In this document: positions 26,649 to 35,865 of the stretch, piece after piece
How positions within the stretch are numbered: position 1 is the first letter of the stretch
How the letters are laid out: each line of letters opens with the position of its first letter
Source: Pedobacter hiemivivus
GTDB lineage: Bacteria; Bacteroidota; Bacteroidia; Sphingobacteriales; Sphingobacteriaceae
Direction of reading: 5' to 3'
Length of the DNA stretch: 64,000 bases
Assembly (NCBI RefSeq): GCF_004331685.1
Contig: NZ_SJSM01000011.1
Coordinates: 118,990-182,989, forward strand
The notes under the pieces: generated by a model
The model's database searches: none
Told to the model about the DNA's origin: nothing
Seen by the model: only the letters and a program-made list of their open reading frames with translations
Program-made: the position numbers and the translations under genes

Positions 26649-29600
26649 ATGTATAGATGGGTTTTAATAATATGGGCGCTCTTGTGCTTTCCATTTGTTA
26701 ATGCGGAAGCTCAGAATATATCAAATGAAGGAACAGATTTCTGGGCCGTATTTCCAACGCATGACCCTTCGAGAAACAATAACGGGACTGTTAATTTAGC
26801 CAATGTTCGGATTTATATTACCACAAAGACGAGTTCAGAAGTAACGGTTACTTGTGGTAGTTTTAATTCTGGGCCGGTAAACATACCCGGTAATACGGCA
26901 GTGTGGGTTGATGTACCCCGAGCAGATTCCTATATAATTGTAGGTGATGCGAACAGTATAATTGCGAACAAAGGTATTCATGTACAAGTTACACCCGGGC
27001 GTGATAAGGTCGCTGTATTTGAACATATTTATGCAGGGGCACGGTCTGCCGCTTCACTTATTCTCCCCCGAGAGGCGCTGGGGAGAGAATATTACTCCAT
27101 GAATTATATTCAGGATGTTAGCAATGGAGAAGTAAATAGAAATTTTTTAGTCCTTGTTGCTGCTGATGCAAATACTACACTTATAGTTCATAAAAAGGAC
27201 GGAAGTTCATTTAAGGTAGATTTTGCGAATGCAGGAGATGTATATGAGTATGCACCTCCGAATCAGGAGGATCTTACCGGGATGTATGTAGAGGTGGACA
27301 AAACATCTCCCGATAATTGCAATAAACGTTTTGCTGCTTATTCAGGTAGTACTTCACTTAAAATTGCTTGTAATGGATCACGTGATCCACTTTTTCAGCA
27401 GCTTTATCCGACAGGGAGCTGGGGAAAGAGTTACGGGGTTGTACCTTTCATTAACAGACGCCATATTATAAGAATACTGGCGCAGGAAGACAATACCACT
27501 GTACAATTTGAAGGCAATGTTATTCCGCTTAATAAAGGTGACTTTTATACGAGTGGCGAGCTGACCAATAGTGCCCTGGTTACAGCAGATAAAAGAATAA
27601 GTGTTGCACAATATTCTTTAACTCAAGCTTGCTCATCTGCCGGAGGAACCGAAATCTTTGGTGATCCCGAAATGGTGCTCCTTAATCCGATCGAATTCAA
27701 CGTGAAATCTACGACGCTCTTTTCGTCCGACAAGGAACGCATCACTGAGCGATACATTAATGTCTTGATAAAAACATCCGCTACCTCTACTTTTAAAATT
27801 GATGGAACACCCGTGAATACAATGTGGACTCCAGTTCCGTCAAATCCTGAATATAGTTTTACCCAAATTCAAATTAATGCTGCAAGTTCTTATCTGACAG
27901 CGAATGAAGGTTTTAATGCCATAGCTTACGGTTTTGGGGATCATGAATCTTATGCTTATTCGGCAGGTACCAATCTTGCAGCTACTACTTATTTCCTCGT
28001 CACCAATAAAATTACGCAACGCGATGCGCAGAATGCGTGCGTAGGGCAGGAATCTGATTTTAAGATTATCCTTCCTTATCTGGTGGCTAAAATTACATGG
28101 AAACTCGATGATGGTCCCGAGGAACCTGGCTCCTTAGACCATGTAATTATTCCTGCGGCGGATGGAACATTAACTTACGAATACAAATTCGGTAGATCGG
28201 AAACGTTTACTGAACTCCGGTCGCATCGGATCACTATAAAGATAGAGTTGCCAAATGATGGTACGGGTTGCCTTAGTGGAGAGGCAGAGTTCAGTTATAC
28301 ATTTGATGTGTATCCCTTGCCTACAGTCGATTTTCAGTTTCCAAATGAAAACTGTGCAGACACGGAAATTCAGTTTACTGATGCGGGGTTATCTAATATA
28401 CCAGGTAAACCTTTAAACAAGTGGCTCTGGGATTTTGGTGATGGAACATTTTCTACTGAACAAAACCCTAAGCATATTTTTAGTGCATCGGGACCTTTTG
28501 TAGTGAAGCTATCAGTTGGTCTTGATGAAGGTTGTATGTCTGATGTACTGCCTAAAACGATAACTATAGGACCTAAAATAACAACAGGTTTTGCAGCAGG
28601 TTTGGTAGGTTGTATCAATAAACCACACACCTTCGAGGACAAGTCTATTGTTGAGGCTGGTGCGACTATTGTAAAATGGCATTGGGATTTTGGCGATAAT
28701 ACACCAATACCAACGGATCAAACTCTTTCGGTTGTTCAGCACACTTATACATCATTAGGTAAGTTTAAAGTTACCCTGGTTACAGAAAGTGCAACTGGTT
28801 GCGTGAGCTTACTTTATTCAAAAGAAATTACCATTACCGCTTTACCTATACCAAAGTTTATCTTACCTAAAATATGCTCTTCGGATAATATTGCCGAGTT
28901 TAAAAATCTTTCCGTTGATGGCGATGGAACTACGGCATCTTTAGCAAGTTATTTATGGGATTTTGGTGATGTAGGTAGTGTTGGGAATGCATCTAATGCT
29001 GTTGATGGTACACATAAATATAATCAACCTGGGTTGTATACCGTTAAACTTACAGTTACTAATGCGAATGGGTGTTCAGATTTTATCACAAGCGATTTTA
29101 CAGTGAATGGTCCAGATGTTGAGGCTAAGTTTGACGTTGTGAATAAGGATAATCTTTGCAGTAACAAAAAAGTGGAAATCATAAATACTTCTACAGTACA
29201 TTCTGTTGGTACTGTTATCAAGTTGCGTATATATTTTGATGCTGTAAATAAGCCAGGTGAATTTATTGAAGATGACGATCCTGTGCTCAATGAATCATAC
29301 GAACATACTTATCCTGCGATGATAACTGCTGATCCAAAACCTTTTACCATAAAAATGGTCGCCTATTCTGGAGAAAGCTGTTCTAATACTTACCCTCAGG
29401 TTATTTTGTTGAATCCCTCGCCAATAATCTCTTTTAATAATATTCCTGCAGTGTGTATCAATGTAGGTAAAATTCAGCTTACACAAGCTTCGGAAACGCT
29501 TGGCATAGCAGGTGATTCTAAATATACAGGGCTAGGTATTACCGAAGATGGCTGGTTCGATCCGAGCGTAGCTGGGGTAGGGCGGCATGATATTACTTAT

Positions 29601-30164
29601 ACTTTTACTGCTCATAACGGGGGATGCGAGGAATCTCTGACCAAACCTATTGTTGTTGATCCGATTCCAATAGTCACGCTGCCTTCAGATCTTTATATTC
29701 TTGAAGGAGGAGAAAAGCAAATAGATGTGAGTGTCAGCAGTTCTGGAAATACTTACGAATGGAGTCCTTCGGAGGGAATAAGCAGAAATAATGTATTGAG
29801 CCCTACTTTTTTTGCGACCAGCGATAGGGTATATACACTTACAGTCACAACTGCAACAGGCTGTTCTACTTCAGAACGTGTTTTTGTTCATGTTATAAAA
29901 AGCATAGAACCTACTAATGCATTTAGTCCCAATGGAGACGGTGTAAATGATGTATGGGTCATCAAATATATTGAAACGTACGTAGCCGCTACTGTAGATA
30001 TTTTTAACCGATATGGAGAAAAAGTTTTTTTTAGTCAGGGATATTCAATACCTTTTGATGGCAATTATCAAGGGATACAATTGCCTGTAGGTACCTATTA
30101 TTATATCATCAATCCAAAGAATGGAAAGAAAACAATTACTGGCTCATTAACTTTGATCAGATAA
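26649..30164 (+). CDS. Large PKD-repeat surface protein with type IX (type B) sorting domain
   Basis: After a signal peptide (to about residue 21, ending NAEAQ) the first 440 residues resemble the IgGFc-binding-protein-like N-terminal domain (EGTDFWAVFPTHDPS; RSAASLILPREALG). At least three PKD domains follow, with WDFGDGTFST near 593, WDFGDNTPIP near 677 and WDFGDVGSVG near 769. The C-terminal 85 residues (TNAFSPNGDGVNDVW ... VGTYYYII) are the gliding-motility-associated type-B sorting domain used by the type IX secretion system. It is exported and should be fixed at the cell surface, probably for adhesion. The PorP/SprF gene follows after one base. Confidence 0.93.
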   Translation: MYRWVLIIWALLCFPFVNAEAQNISNEGTDFWAVFPTHDPSRNNNGTVNLANVRIYITTKTSSEVTVTCGSFNSGPVNIPGNTAVWVDVPRADSYIIVGDANSIIANKGIHVQVTPGRDKVAVFEHIYAGARSAASLILPREALGREYYSMNYIQDVSNGEVNRNFLVLVAADANTTLIVHKKDGSSFKVDFANAGDVYEYAPPNQEDLTGMYVEVDKTSPDNCNKRFAAYSGSTSLKIACNGSRDPLFQQLYPTGSWGKSYGVVPFINRRHIIRILAQEDNTTVQFEGNVIPLNKGDFYTSGELTNSALVTADKRISVAQYSLTQACSSAGGTEIFGDPEMVLLNPIEFNVKSTTLFSSDKERITERYINVLIKTSATSTFKIDGTPVNTMWTPVPSNPEYSFTQIQINAASSYLTANEGFNAIAYGFGDHESYAYSAGTNLAATTYFLVTNKITQRDAQNACVGQESDFKIILPYLVAKITWKLDDGPEEPGSLDHVIIPAADGTLTYEYKFGRSETFTELRSHRITIKIELPNDGTGCLSGEAEFSYTFDVYPLPTVDFQFPNENCADTEIQFTDAGLSNIPGKPLNKWLWDFGDGTFSTEQNPKHIFSASGPFVVKLSVGLDEGCMSDVLPKTITIGPKITTGFAAGLVGCINKPHTFEDKSIVEAGATIVKWHWDFGDNTPIPTDQTLSVVQHTYTSLGKFKVTLVTESATGCVSLLYSKEITITALPIPKFILPKICSSDNIAEFKNLSVDGDGTTASLASYLWDFGDVGSVGNASNAVDGTHKYNQPGLYTVKLTVTNANGCSDFITSDFTVNGPDVEAKFDVVNKDNLCSNKKVEIINTSTVHSVGTVIKLRIYFDAVNKPGEFIEDDDPVLNESYEHTYPAMITADPKPFTIKMVAYSGESCSNTYPQVILLNPSPIISFNNIPAVCINVGKIQLTQASETLGIAGDSKYTGLGITEDGWFDPSVAGVGRHDITYTFTAHNGGCEESLTKPIVVDPIPIVTLPSDLYILEGGEKQIDVSVSSSGNTYEWSPSEGISRNNVLSPTFFATSDRVYTLTVTTATGCSTSERVFVHVIKSIEPTNAFSPNGDGVNDVWVIKYIETYVAATVDIFNRYGEKVFFSQGYSIPFDGNYQGIQLPVGTYYYIINPKNGKKTITGSLTLIR

Positions 30165-30165
30165 A

Positions 30166-31185
30166 ATGAGACGCTCAATATATTTAGTTATTATCCAATT
30201 GCTATTGGGCCGTTGCTGTTTTGCACAGCAACGGCCACAGTATACGCAATATGTGCTGAATAATTATCTCTTAAATCCAGCAATTAGTGGTATAGAGAAT
30301 TATACAGATATAAAAGTTGGCTACAGAAAACAATGGGCCGGAATTGATAATGCACCTCAAACTTCTTTTGTAACCGCAAATTGGAGTCTTGGATCGGGGT
30401 ATCTATGGAAAAATGCCTTGTCCTTACCTGATAAAGGCGATGACCCAATGGATCGGAATTATATGCAGAACTATACCTCATCGCCAGCACACCATGGTAT
30501 GGGGGTTATTGCAGTTTACGATAAATTAGGGCCACTCTCCAGACTCGACGCGAGTTTAACCTATGCGTATCACCTTCAACTAAGCAATACCTATAATTTG
30601 TCTGTTGGTGTTGCTGCGGGGGTAAGTAGGGTAGCGCTGGATATTAATGCTTTAACTTTTGAAGACCAAACTCGTGTTGACCCCTCCATTTCGAATGGTA
30701 TCCCAAGTCAACTAAAACCCGACCTGAGTTTAGGGGTATGGCTATACAGTGGAAGGCTCTTTGCAGGCGCATCCGTACAGCAAATTTTGCAACAAAAGCT
30801 GTCGTTTACCAGCGATCCCAATTACAACATGGGGAAAGAGGTGCCACATTTTTTTATTACAGCTGGTTATAAGGTATACATTGATGATGAAGTTTCTGCA
30901 ACCCCTTCAATTATGGTTAAACAGGTAAGTCCGGTGCCCGTATCGGTTGATGTGAACCTAAAGGTATCATTTAGAGACAGGCTTTGGCTGGGTGGTAGTT
31001 ACCGTAAAGACGATTCGTTTTCGGCCATGGCTGGAATCAACATCAGCAAGTTGCTTAATTTAACTTATGCTTACGATTTTACGACATCAGGATTGAACCA
31101 GGTAAGCAATGGCAGTCACGAAATTGTATTGGGCTTGCAACTTAACAATGTTTACGAAGTCTTTAGCGGTGGAAGAATGTGGTAA
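30166..31185 (+). CDS. PorP/SprF family type IX secretion outer-membrane protein
   Basis: The start, about RRSIYLVIIQLLLGRCCFA, is a signal peptide, followed by QQRPQYTQYVLNNYLLNPA, the diagnostic opening of PorP/SprF proteins. GYRKQWAGIDNAPQTSF and later beta strands typical of an outer-membrane barrel are seen (339 residues). These proteins are encoded next to, and serve, large proteins with type-B sorting domains; here the PKD protein ends 1 bp upstream. It probably helps to place that protein on the cell surface. Confidence 0.95.
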   Translation: MRRSIYLVIIQLLLGRCCFAQQRPQYTQYVLNNYLLNPAISGIENYTDIKVGYRKQWAGIDNAPQTSFVTANWSLGSGYLWKNALSLPDKGDDPMDRNYMQNYTSSPAHHGMGVIAVYDKLGPLSRLDASLTYAYHLQLSNTYNLSVGVAAGVSRVALDINALTFEDQTRVDPSISNGIPSQLKPDLSLGVWLYSGRLFAGASVQQILQQKLSFTSDPNYNMGKEVPHFFITAGYKVYIDDEVSATPSIMVKQVSPVPVSVDVNLKVSFRDRLWLGGSYRKDDSFSAMAGINISKLLNLTYAYDFTTSGLNQVSNGSHEIVLGLQLNNVYEVFSGGRMW

Positions 31186-31195
31186 AATGAGCTGA

Positions 31196-32668
31196 TTAAA
31201 GCTCTTTTCTTAATCTGGCAACCGGAATATTCATTTGCTCTCTGTATTTAGCAACCGTTCTCCTTGCAATGTTGTAGCCTCTTTCTTTCAGAATTTCTGT
31301 AAGCTTCTCATCAGCTAAAGGTTTGCGCTTGTCTTCATTACCGATACAATCTTCCAGAATTTTCTTCACCTCTTTATTAGAAACTTCCTCACCACTTTCT
31401 GTTTGTATCGCCTCCGAGAAGAAGGATTTTAACAAGAAAGTGCCAAATTCAGTCTGTACATATTTAGAGTTGGCCACACGTGAAACGGTGGAAATATCCA
31501 TATCTATTTTATCAGCAATATCCTTTAGGATCATCGGACGCATTTTGCGCTCATCACCTGTTAATAAATACTCATATTGATATTGCATAATGGCATTCAT
31601 GGTTTTAAGCAAGGTTTGTTGTCTTTGCTTAATGGCATCAATAAACCATTTTGCAGAGTCCAATTTTTGCTTTACAAATTGTACCGCTTCTTTTAGTTTT
31701 TTATCCTTTTGAGCTGCTTTATCATAATGGTCAAACATATCAATGTACGACCTGCTTACCCTCAGTTCTGGTGCATTTTTTGAGTTTAACGTCAGGATGA
31801 GCACCCCATCATTATTAGAGACATGGAAATCTGGGATGATCTGTAACTGTTTTGTGGTTACCTGATTAGAATCGCCTGGTTTAGGGTTTAACCTTAATAT
31901 TTCTGCGATAATTTCTTTTAAATCCTCACTGTTTAGGTTAAGGGCCTTTTCGAGTTTGTCGTAATGTTTTCTTGTAAATTCGTCGAGATAATTCTCAACG
32001 ATAAGGATGGCTTTTACAATGATAGGATTGCTAAGGTCTTTACGTTTTAACTGTAAAGTAAGGCACTCTTGTAAGTCTCTTGCTGCGATGCCTGGGGGAT
32101 CAAAATTTTGTATAACCCTGAGCATGTCAAGAACGTCCTCTTCTTCAACCATAACATTTTGAGAAAATGCAAGGTCATCAATCATGGAGGTAATAGGTCT
32201 TCTTAGGTAGCCATCATCATCTAAACTGCCTATAATTTGTTTTCCAATAATAAAATCCTGATCGGAGAGGGGAACAAGGTCTAGTTGCTCTTGTAAGCTT
32301 TCAAAAAAGGTGCTTTCAATAGCTATTGGTGTTTCCTTTTTTTCCTCATCATCATCATTGTTATTGTAGGAGGTACTGTAATCATTTACATCGTCATCTT
32401 GTAAATAATCATCAACATTAAATTCATCCGTATTTTCTTCCTTTGCGCCAGCATCATATTCTTCCGGCGTATCGTTCAGGTCGTCATATTCACTTTTAGG
32501 CTCCTCAGCTATCATTAAACTTGGATCTTCCAGTGCTGGATTTTCTTCCAATTCTTCTTTTATGCGAGTATCTAAAGCAACTGTCGGTACTTGCAACAGC
32601 TTTATAAACTGAATCTGCTGCGGAGATAGCTTTTGAAGTAATTTTTGTTGTAGATGTTGTTTTAGCAT
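31196..32668 (-). CDS. rpoN: RNA polymerase sigma-54 factor
   Basis: Region I has the glutamine- and leucine-rich start (LKQHLQQKLLQKLSPQQIQF). An acidic region II lies at about 55-110. The core-binding region follows (DFDPPGIAARDLQECLTLQL near 175-195), then the helix-turn-helix (KDIADKIDMDISTVSRVANS). The RpoN box is at the end as ARRTVAKYREQMNIP. The 490 residues are normal. It directs transcription that depends on AAA+ enhancer-binding proteins; none is encoded in this window. The gene ends 10 bp from the convergent PorP/SprF gene. Confidence 0.97.
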   Translation of the reverse strand: MLKQHLQQKLLQKLSPQQIQFIKLLQVPTVALDTRIKEELEENPALEDPSLMIAEEPKSEYDDLNDTPEEYDAGAKEENTDEFNVDDYLQDDDVNDYSTSYNNNDDDEEKKETPIAIESTFFESLQEQLDLVPLSDQDFIIGKQIIGSLDDDGYLRRPITSMIDDLAFSQNVMVEEEDVLDMLRVIQNFDPPGIAARDLQECLTLQLKRKDLSNPIIVKAILIVENYLDEFTRKHYDKLEKALNLNSEDLKEIIAEILRLNPKPGDSNQVTTKQLQIIPDFHVSNNDGVLILTLNSKNAPELRVSRSYIDMFDHYDKAAQKDKKLKEAVQFVKQKLDSAKWFIDAIKQRQQTLLKTMNAIMQYQYEYLLTGDERKMRPMILKDIADKIDMDISTVSRVANSKYVQTEFGTFLLKSFFSEAIQTESGEEVSNKEVKKILEDCIGNEDKRKPLADEKLTEILKERGYNIARRTVAKYREQMNIPVARLRKEL

Positions 32669-33018
32669 AAAATGATAACTAGGTATTTATGTACCCGCTC
32701 CAAAAATACACATTTCGTATTGATAAAAGTACTTACTGAAATATAAATCAGGAACGGTACTGATAAACAGGTGTGAATATTTTAATTTTCAAGCCGATTT
32801 AAAATCAATCAGGAGTTATCAATATGGGTATCGCATCTGTGCTATCTCATAAATAGAAGAATGGCTATGTGTAAGGTCGCACATTAATCGTAGAATATAA
32901 CCAGCTGGCATTAAAGGGAACAGCAAAATAATTTAAAATAAAAGTAAATTTCAGCCTTATAAATCCCTTGATTTTCGAGGAAAGTTGTTAATTTTATTAT
33001 ATAAATAAATTTATACCT
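32669..33018. other. Intergenic region between rpoN and mscL
   Basis: This 350-bp AT-rich region holds the promoters of the divergent rpoN and mscL genes. The mscL promoter is listed separately. I see no tRNA, riboswitch or strong hairpin in the remainder. Confidence 0.5.
32968..32996 (+). promoter_or_regulatory. Probable mscL promoter
   Basis: TTG at 32968-32970 and TAATTTTA at 32989-32996 are separated by 18 bp, close to the Bacteroidota pattern TTTG-N19-TAnnTTTG with one mismatch in the -7 box. Transcription would start near 33000, about 19 bases before the mscL ATG. Confidence 0.45.
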
Positions 33019-33450
33019 ATGGGATTTGTAAAAGAATTTAAAGAATTTGCTGTTAAAGGTAGTGTGATGGACCTTGCTGTCGGTGTAATCATCGGTGGTG
33101 CATTCGGTAAAATTATCGATAGCGCTGTGAAAGATTTAATTATGCCATTAATATCTGCGGTTATTGGTTCGGTCGACTTTAGTAACCTGTACGTGGTGCT
33201 GAAGGGTACAGTTGCGGCTAATTTACCTTTAGAGGAAGCTAGAAAAGTGCCAGAAGCAGTAGTTTTTGCTTATGGTAACTTTATCAGTGTAGGCATTAAC
33301 TTCCTTTTATTGGCAATGGCTGTTTTCTTGTTGGTAAAAGGTATCAATTCATTAAAACGTAAAGAAGAAGCTGCTCCTGCTGTACCTGTTGCTCCTACAC
33401 CTGGTGAAGCATTGCTTACTGAGATCAGAGATTTACTAAAAAATAAATAG
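33019..33450 (+). CDS. mscL: Large-conductance mechanosensitive channel MscL
   Basis: The 143-residue sequence begins MGFVKEFKEFAVKGSVMDLA, the amphipathic N-terminal helix, followed by TM1 (VGVIIGGAFGKIIDSAVKDL), a periplasmic loop, TM2 (about 80-105, FISVGINFLLLAMAVFLLVK) and a cytoplasmic helix bundle (LTEIRDLLKNK) after an Ala/Pro-rich linker. It is an inner-membrane pentameric valve that opens on hypo-osmotic shock. It is monocistronic, with its own promoter and a hairpin behind it. Confidence 0.98.
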   Translation: MGFVKEFKEFAVKGSVMDLAVGVIIGGAFGKIIDSAVKDLIMPLISAVIGSVDFSNLYVVLKGTVAANLPLEEARKVPEAVVFAYGNFISVGINFLLLAMAVFLLVKGINSLKRKEEAAPAVPVAPTPGEALLTEIRDLLKNK

Positions 33451-33478
33451 TTTTTAGCTCAGCTATTGGCACATATAT

Positions 33479-33523
33479 AAGGTGCTTATTCGGAAAAATT
33501 ATTTTTCGGCTAAGCACCTTTTG
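33479..33523 (+). terminator. Terminator after mscL
   Basis: AAGGTGCTTA (33479-33488) pairs with TAAGCACCTT (33511-33520), and part of the 22-base loop (GGAAAAAT with ATTTTTCG) can pair further. The T-run after the stem is short (TTTT), so termination may be moderate. Confidence 0.7.
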
Positions 33524-33671
33524 CATTTAAAGTATTTTGTTTACCGACAAAATGCTGCAGTTTACCGGTGATTTGATGGCATATAAGGCCTGGTTATTTG
33601 TAGCCTTTCAATTGTGCCTAAATTTGAAACAAATAAAGATTTAGTATTCTAAATTTTAATAAAAGAACAAG

Positions 33672-34445
33672 ATGGATAAGTGGAACAAAAGTAGTAGTTC
33701 GAGCAGGATATGTAGTGGTTTGGTTATTTTGGTGATAGGACTAGTATTCCTTTTAAGGAACTTTGGATTGTATATTCCTGGTTGGATCTTTACCTGGCCG
33801 ATGTTACTCATTGCAATTGGTTTGCTTATAGGTTTTAAGCGTAATTTTAATGGGGTAGGTTGGTTGGTCATGGTATTGATTGGCGGATCTTTCCTTGTAG
33901 GTGACATTTGGGGACAAGAGGTTTCGAAGTATTACTTTGGAGGAGCACTTATAGTTGCTGGATTGTATATGATCTTGGGTCCAAAAAGTGTTGATTGCAA
34001 GGGTAAAGGCTTTAGTAAACGCTGGGAACGTAAGTTCGAAAAAAAGGCTGATTGGAAAGCTGCGGAAAAGGAGTCTTATGCTGCTTCATATGCAAACGCA
34101 GATAAAAATGATATTCTGGAGTCGGTAAGTGTATTTGGTGGTAGTCATCAACACATTCATTCAAAAAACTTTAAGGGAGGTGAAGCTATAGCTGTTTTCG
34201 GAGGCTGTGATGTGAATTTGACACAAGCGGATTTTGAAGGTACCATTGAATTAGATGTGGTGGCTTTATTTGGTGGAGTGAAAATTATTGTTCCCCCAAG
34301 TTGGGAAGTGAAGTCGGAAGTGGTGGCAATTTTTGGCGGACTGGATGATAAAAGGTCGCTAGGTCCCGTGAGTACAGAGCCACGAAAAATACTTAAAATT
34401 CAAGGGGTGACCATATTTGGAGGGGTAGAGATTAGAAACTTTTAA
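33672..34445 (+). CDS. LiaF-like envelope-stress membrane protein
   Basis: The first 110 residues hold four short membrane segments (for example SGLVILVIGLVFLLRNFGLY and VGWLVMVLIGGSFLVGDIWG). After a basic linker, the C-terminal half (about 150-257) has repeated FGG motifs (VFGGSHQ, VFGGCDVNL, LFGGVKIIVPPSW, IFGGLDD, IFGGVEIRNF), which is the LiaF C-terminal / DUF2154 beta-helix pattern. In Firmicutes LiaF restrains a two-component system that reacts to cell-wall damage. Here the gene is followed by a DUF4288 protein and a LytS-type kinase with a LytTR regulator, so it may be the sensor or brake of that pair. Confidence 0.85.
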   Translation: MDKWNKSSSSSRICSGLVILVIGLVFLLRNFGLYIPGWIFTWPMLLIAIGLLIGFKRNFNGVGWLVMVLIGGSFLVGDIWGQEVSKYYFGGALIVAGLYMILGPKSVDCKGKGFSKRWERKFEKKADWKAAEKESYAASYANADKNDILESVSVFGGSHQHIHSKNFKGGEAIAVFGGCDVNLTQADFEGTIELDVVALFGGVKIIVPPSWEVKSEVVAIFGGLDDKRSLGPVSTEPRKILKIQGVTIFGGVEIRNF

Positions 34446-34456
34446 AATTCAAGATC

Positions 34457-34822
34457 ATGAAATGGTTTGTAGTAAGGTATATTTATCAGATAATTACCGG
34501 AGAAGGTGAGCATTCGCCTCAATTTGATGAGCAGTTAAGGCTAACTGTGGCTGCAGATTGTGATGAGGCGCTAGCTAAGGCCGAGCGACAGGCCGAAGAT
34601 TTTCATCGTCCTTTTAGGAATTGCAATGGAGAGATGGTAAGCTGGAATTTTATCTGTGTAGCCGATCTATATGAAATTGAATCTCCTACGGATGGAGCTG
34701 AAGTGGCTTCAGTACTGCATGAGCCTGAAGATGTAAGTTCATTTTTAGATCATGTGAATAAACATAGAACATTTTTGCAACAGTTGTTGCCATTTTCAAC
34801 TCCTTCAATTAAGTTGTTTTGA
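34457..34822 (+). CDS. DUF4288-type small protein
   Basis: The 121-residue protein begins MKWFVVRYIYQIITGEGEHS and continues PQFDEQLRLTVAADCDEALA, followed by KAERQAEDF; this is the usual appearance of the DUF4288 family. There is no signal peptide. Function is unknown. It lies 11 bp after the LiaF-like gene, and its TGA overlaps the TTG start of the kinase, so it is part of this four-gene operon. Confidence 0.7.
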   Translation: MKWFVVRYIYQIITGEGEHSPQFDEQLRLTVAADCDEALAKAERQAEDFHRPFRNCNGEMVSWNFICVADLYEIESPTDGAEVASVLHEPEDVSSFLDHVNKHRTFLQQLLPFSTPSIKLF

Positions 34823-35865
34823 TAAACAGACCATTATCCATCACCAGGGTTAAAAAGGTTGGCTCAGTTATATTTTTGGGCTGGGTGTTGGTGTTTGTTT
34901 TGCTTTTTTATTTTACACTTAATTTTAGTTGGAGCATAGCTATTGTCGATAGTGTAATTACAAATGGCCTACTCGCGCTAGCCTGTATGCTGATGAGTAA
35001 TTTACTAGGTTATTATCAGCCTAAAAATGAAACTATCATTTTTGTGTTGGCGCTTACCTTTATCATGGCACTGTTTATCACTTTTATGAGCAAGTTTTTA
35101 TTAGTTTTGTTGTTCTCTGAGCAACAGACTTATATCAACTTTCTTAACATTTCGCTTACGGTACGCTTTCTGATTATGTTTGTGTTTATTGCCTGGTGTG
35201 CGCTTGCGAATGTTTTATGGTACAGGCTTGAAGAGCAATCGGCTACACAGGAGCGCTTGCTTGCTGCACAAAATCTTTCAAAAGAAGCCGAATTAAATAA
35301 ATTACGCCATCAGCTGCAACCTCACTTTTTGTTTAACAGTCTAAATTCTGTTTATGCCCTAACGATTGTAAATCCTAAAGAAGCTGGTACCATGATCACT
35401 AAGCTGGCTGCTTTTTTAAGGGGGACATTAAAAAGGGATGATGAAGTTTGGGTAAGTGTGGCCGAGGAGATGGAATACATTGGGCTGTATCTGGATATAG
35501 AAAAGGTACGTTTTAGTCACAGGTTAAATATTGAGCTTCAAATAGCTGAAGAAACCTTAAATTTACGTTTGCCTGGGACACTTTTACAACCTATTGTAGA
35601 GAATGCCATTAAATTTGGGTTATACAATACTGCAGCTGCGATTACCATATCAGTATTCGCAAAGCTGGAGCAGAACCATTTGGTGATTGTGGTGCAGAAC
35701 CCTTATGATCCAGAGATGAAGGCAACAGAAGGGACAGGATTTGGTTTGACGGCTATCAGACGAAGGTTATATCTATTGTTTGCGGATGAAAGGTTATTGC
35801 AAACAGATGTAAGTACAGAAAATAGGTTTGAAACTACGCTTAAAATACCTCAACAAAATGATTAG
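34819..35865 (+). CDS. LytS/YehU-type sensor histidine kinase
   Basis: Four or more membrane segments cover about residues 15-135. They are followed by the His_kinase domain with H169 in HQLQPHFLFNSLNS, the N box PIVENAIKFGL, and the ATP-lid GTGFGLTAIRRRL. No periplasmic domain is present. The only plausible start is TTG at 34819, as the next ATG lies inside the membrane region near residue 57; the TTGA overlap with the preceding stop supports coupling. It is paired with the LytTR regulator, whose start overlaps its end by 8 bp. Confidence 0.9.
   Translation: MINRPLSITRVKKVGSVIFLGWVLVFVLLFYFTLNFSWSIAIVDSVITNGLLALACMLMSNLLGYYQPKNETIIFVLALTFIMALFITFMSKFLLVLLFSEQQTYINFLNISLTVRFLIMFVFIAWCALANVLWYRLEEQSATQERLLAAQNLSKEAELNKLRHQLQPHFLFNSLNSVYALTIVNPKEAGTMITKLAAFLRGTLKRDDEVWVSVAEEMEYIGLYLDIEKVRFSHRLNIELQIAEETLNLRLPGTLLQPIVENAIKFGLYNTAAAITISVFAKLEQNHLVIVVQNPYDPEMKATEGTGFGLTAIRRRLYLLFADERLLQTDVSTENRFETTLKIPQQND

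Noticed and set aside
32669..33018. Riboswitch or small RNA before mscL
   Set aside because: No conserved riboswitch core or strong hairpin could be recognised in the region.
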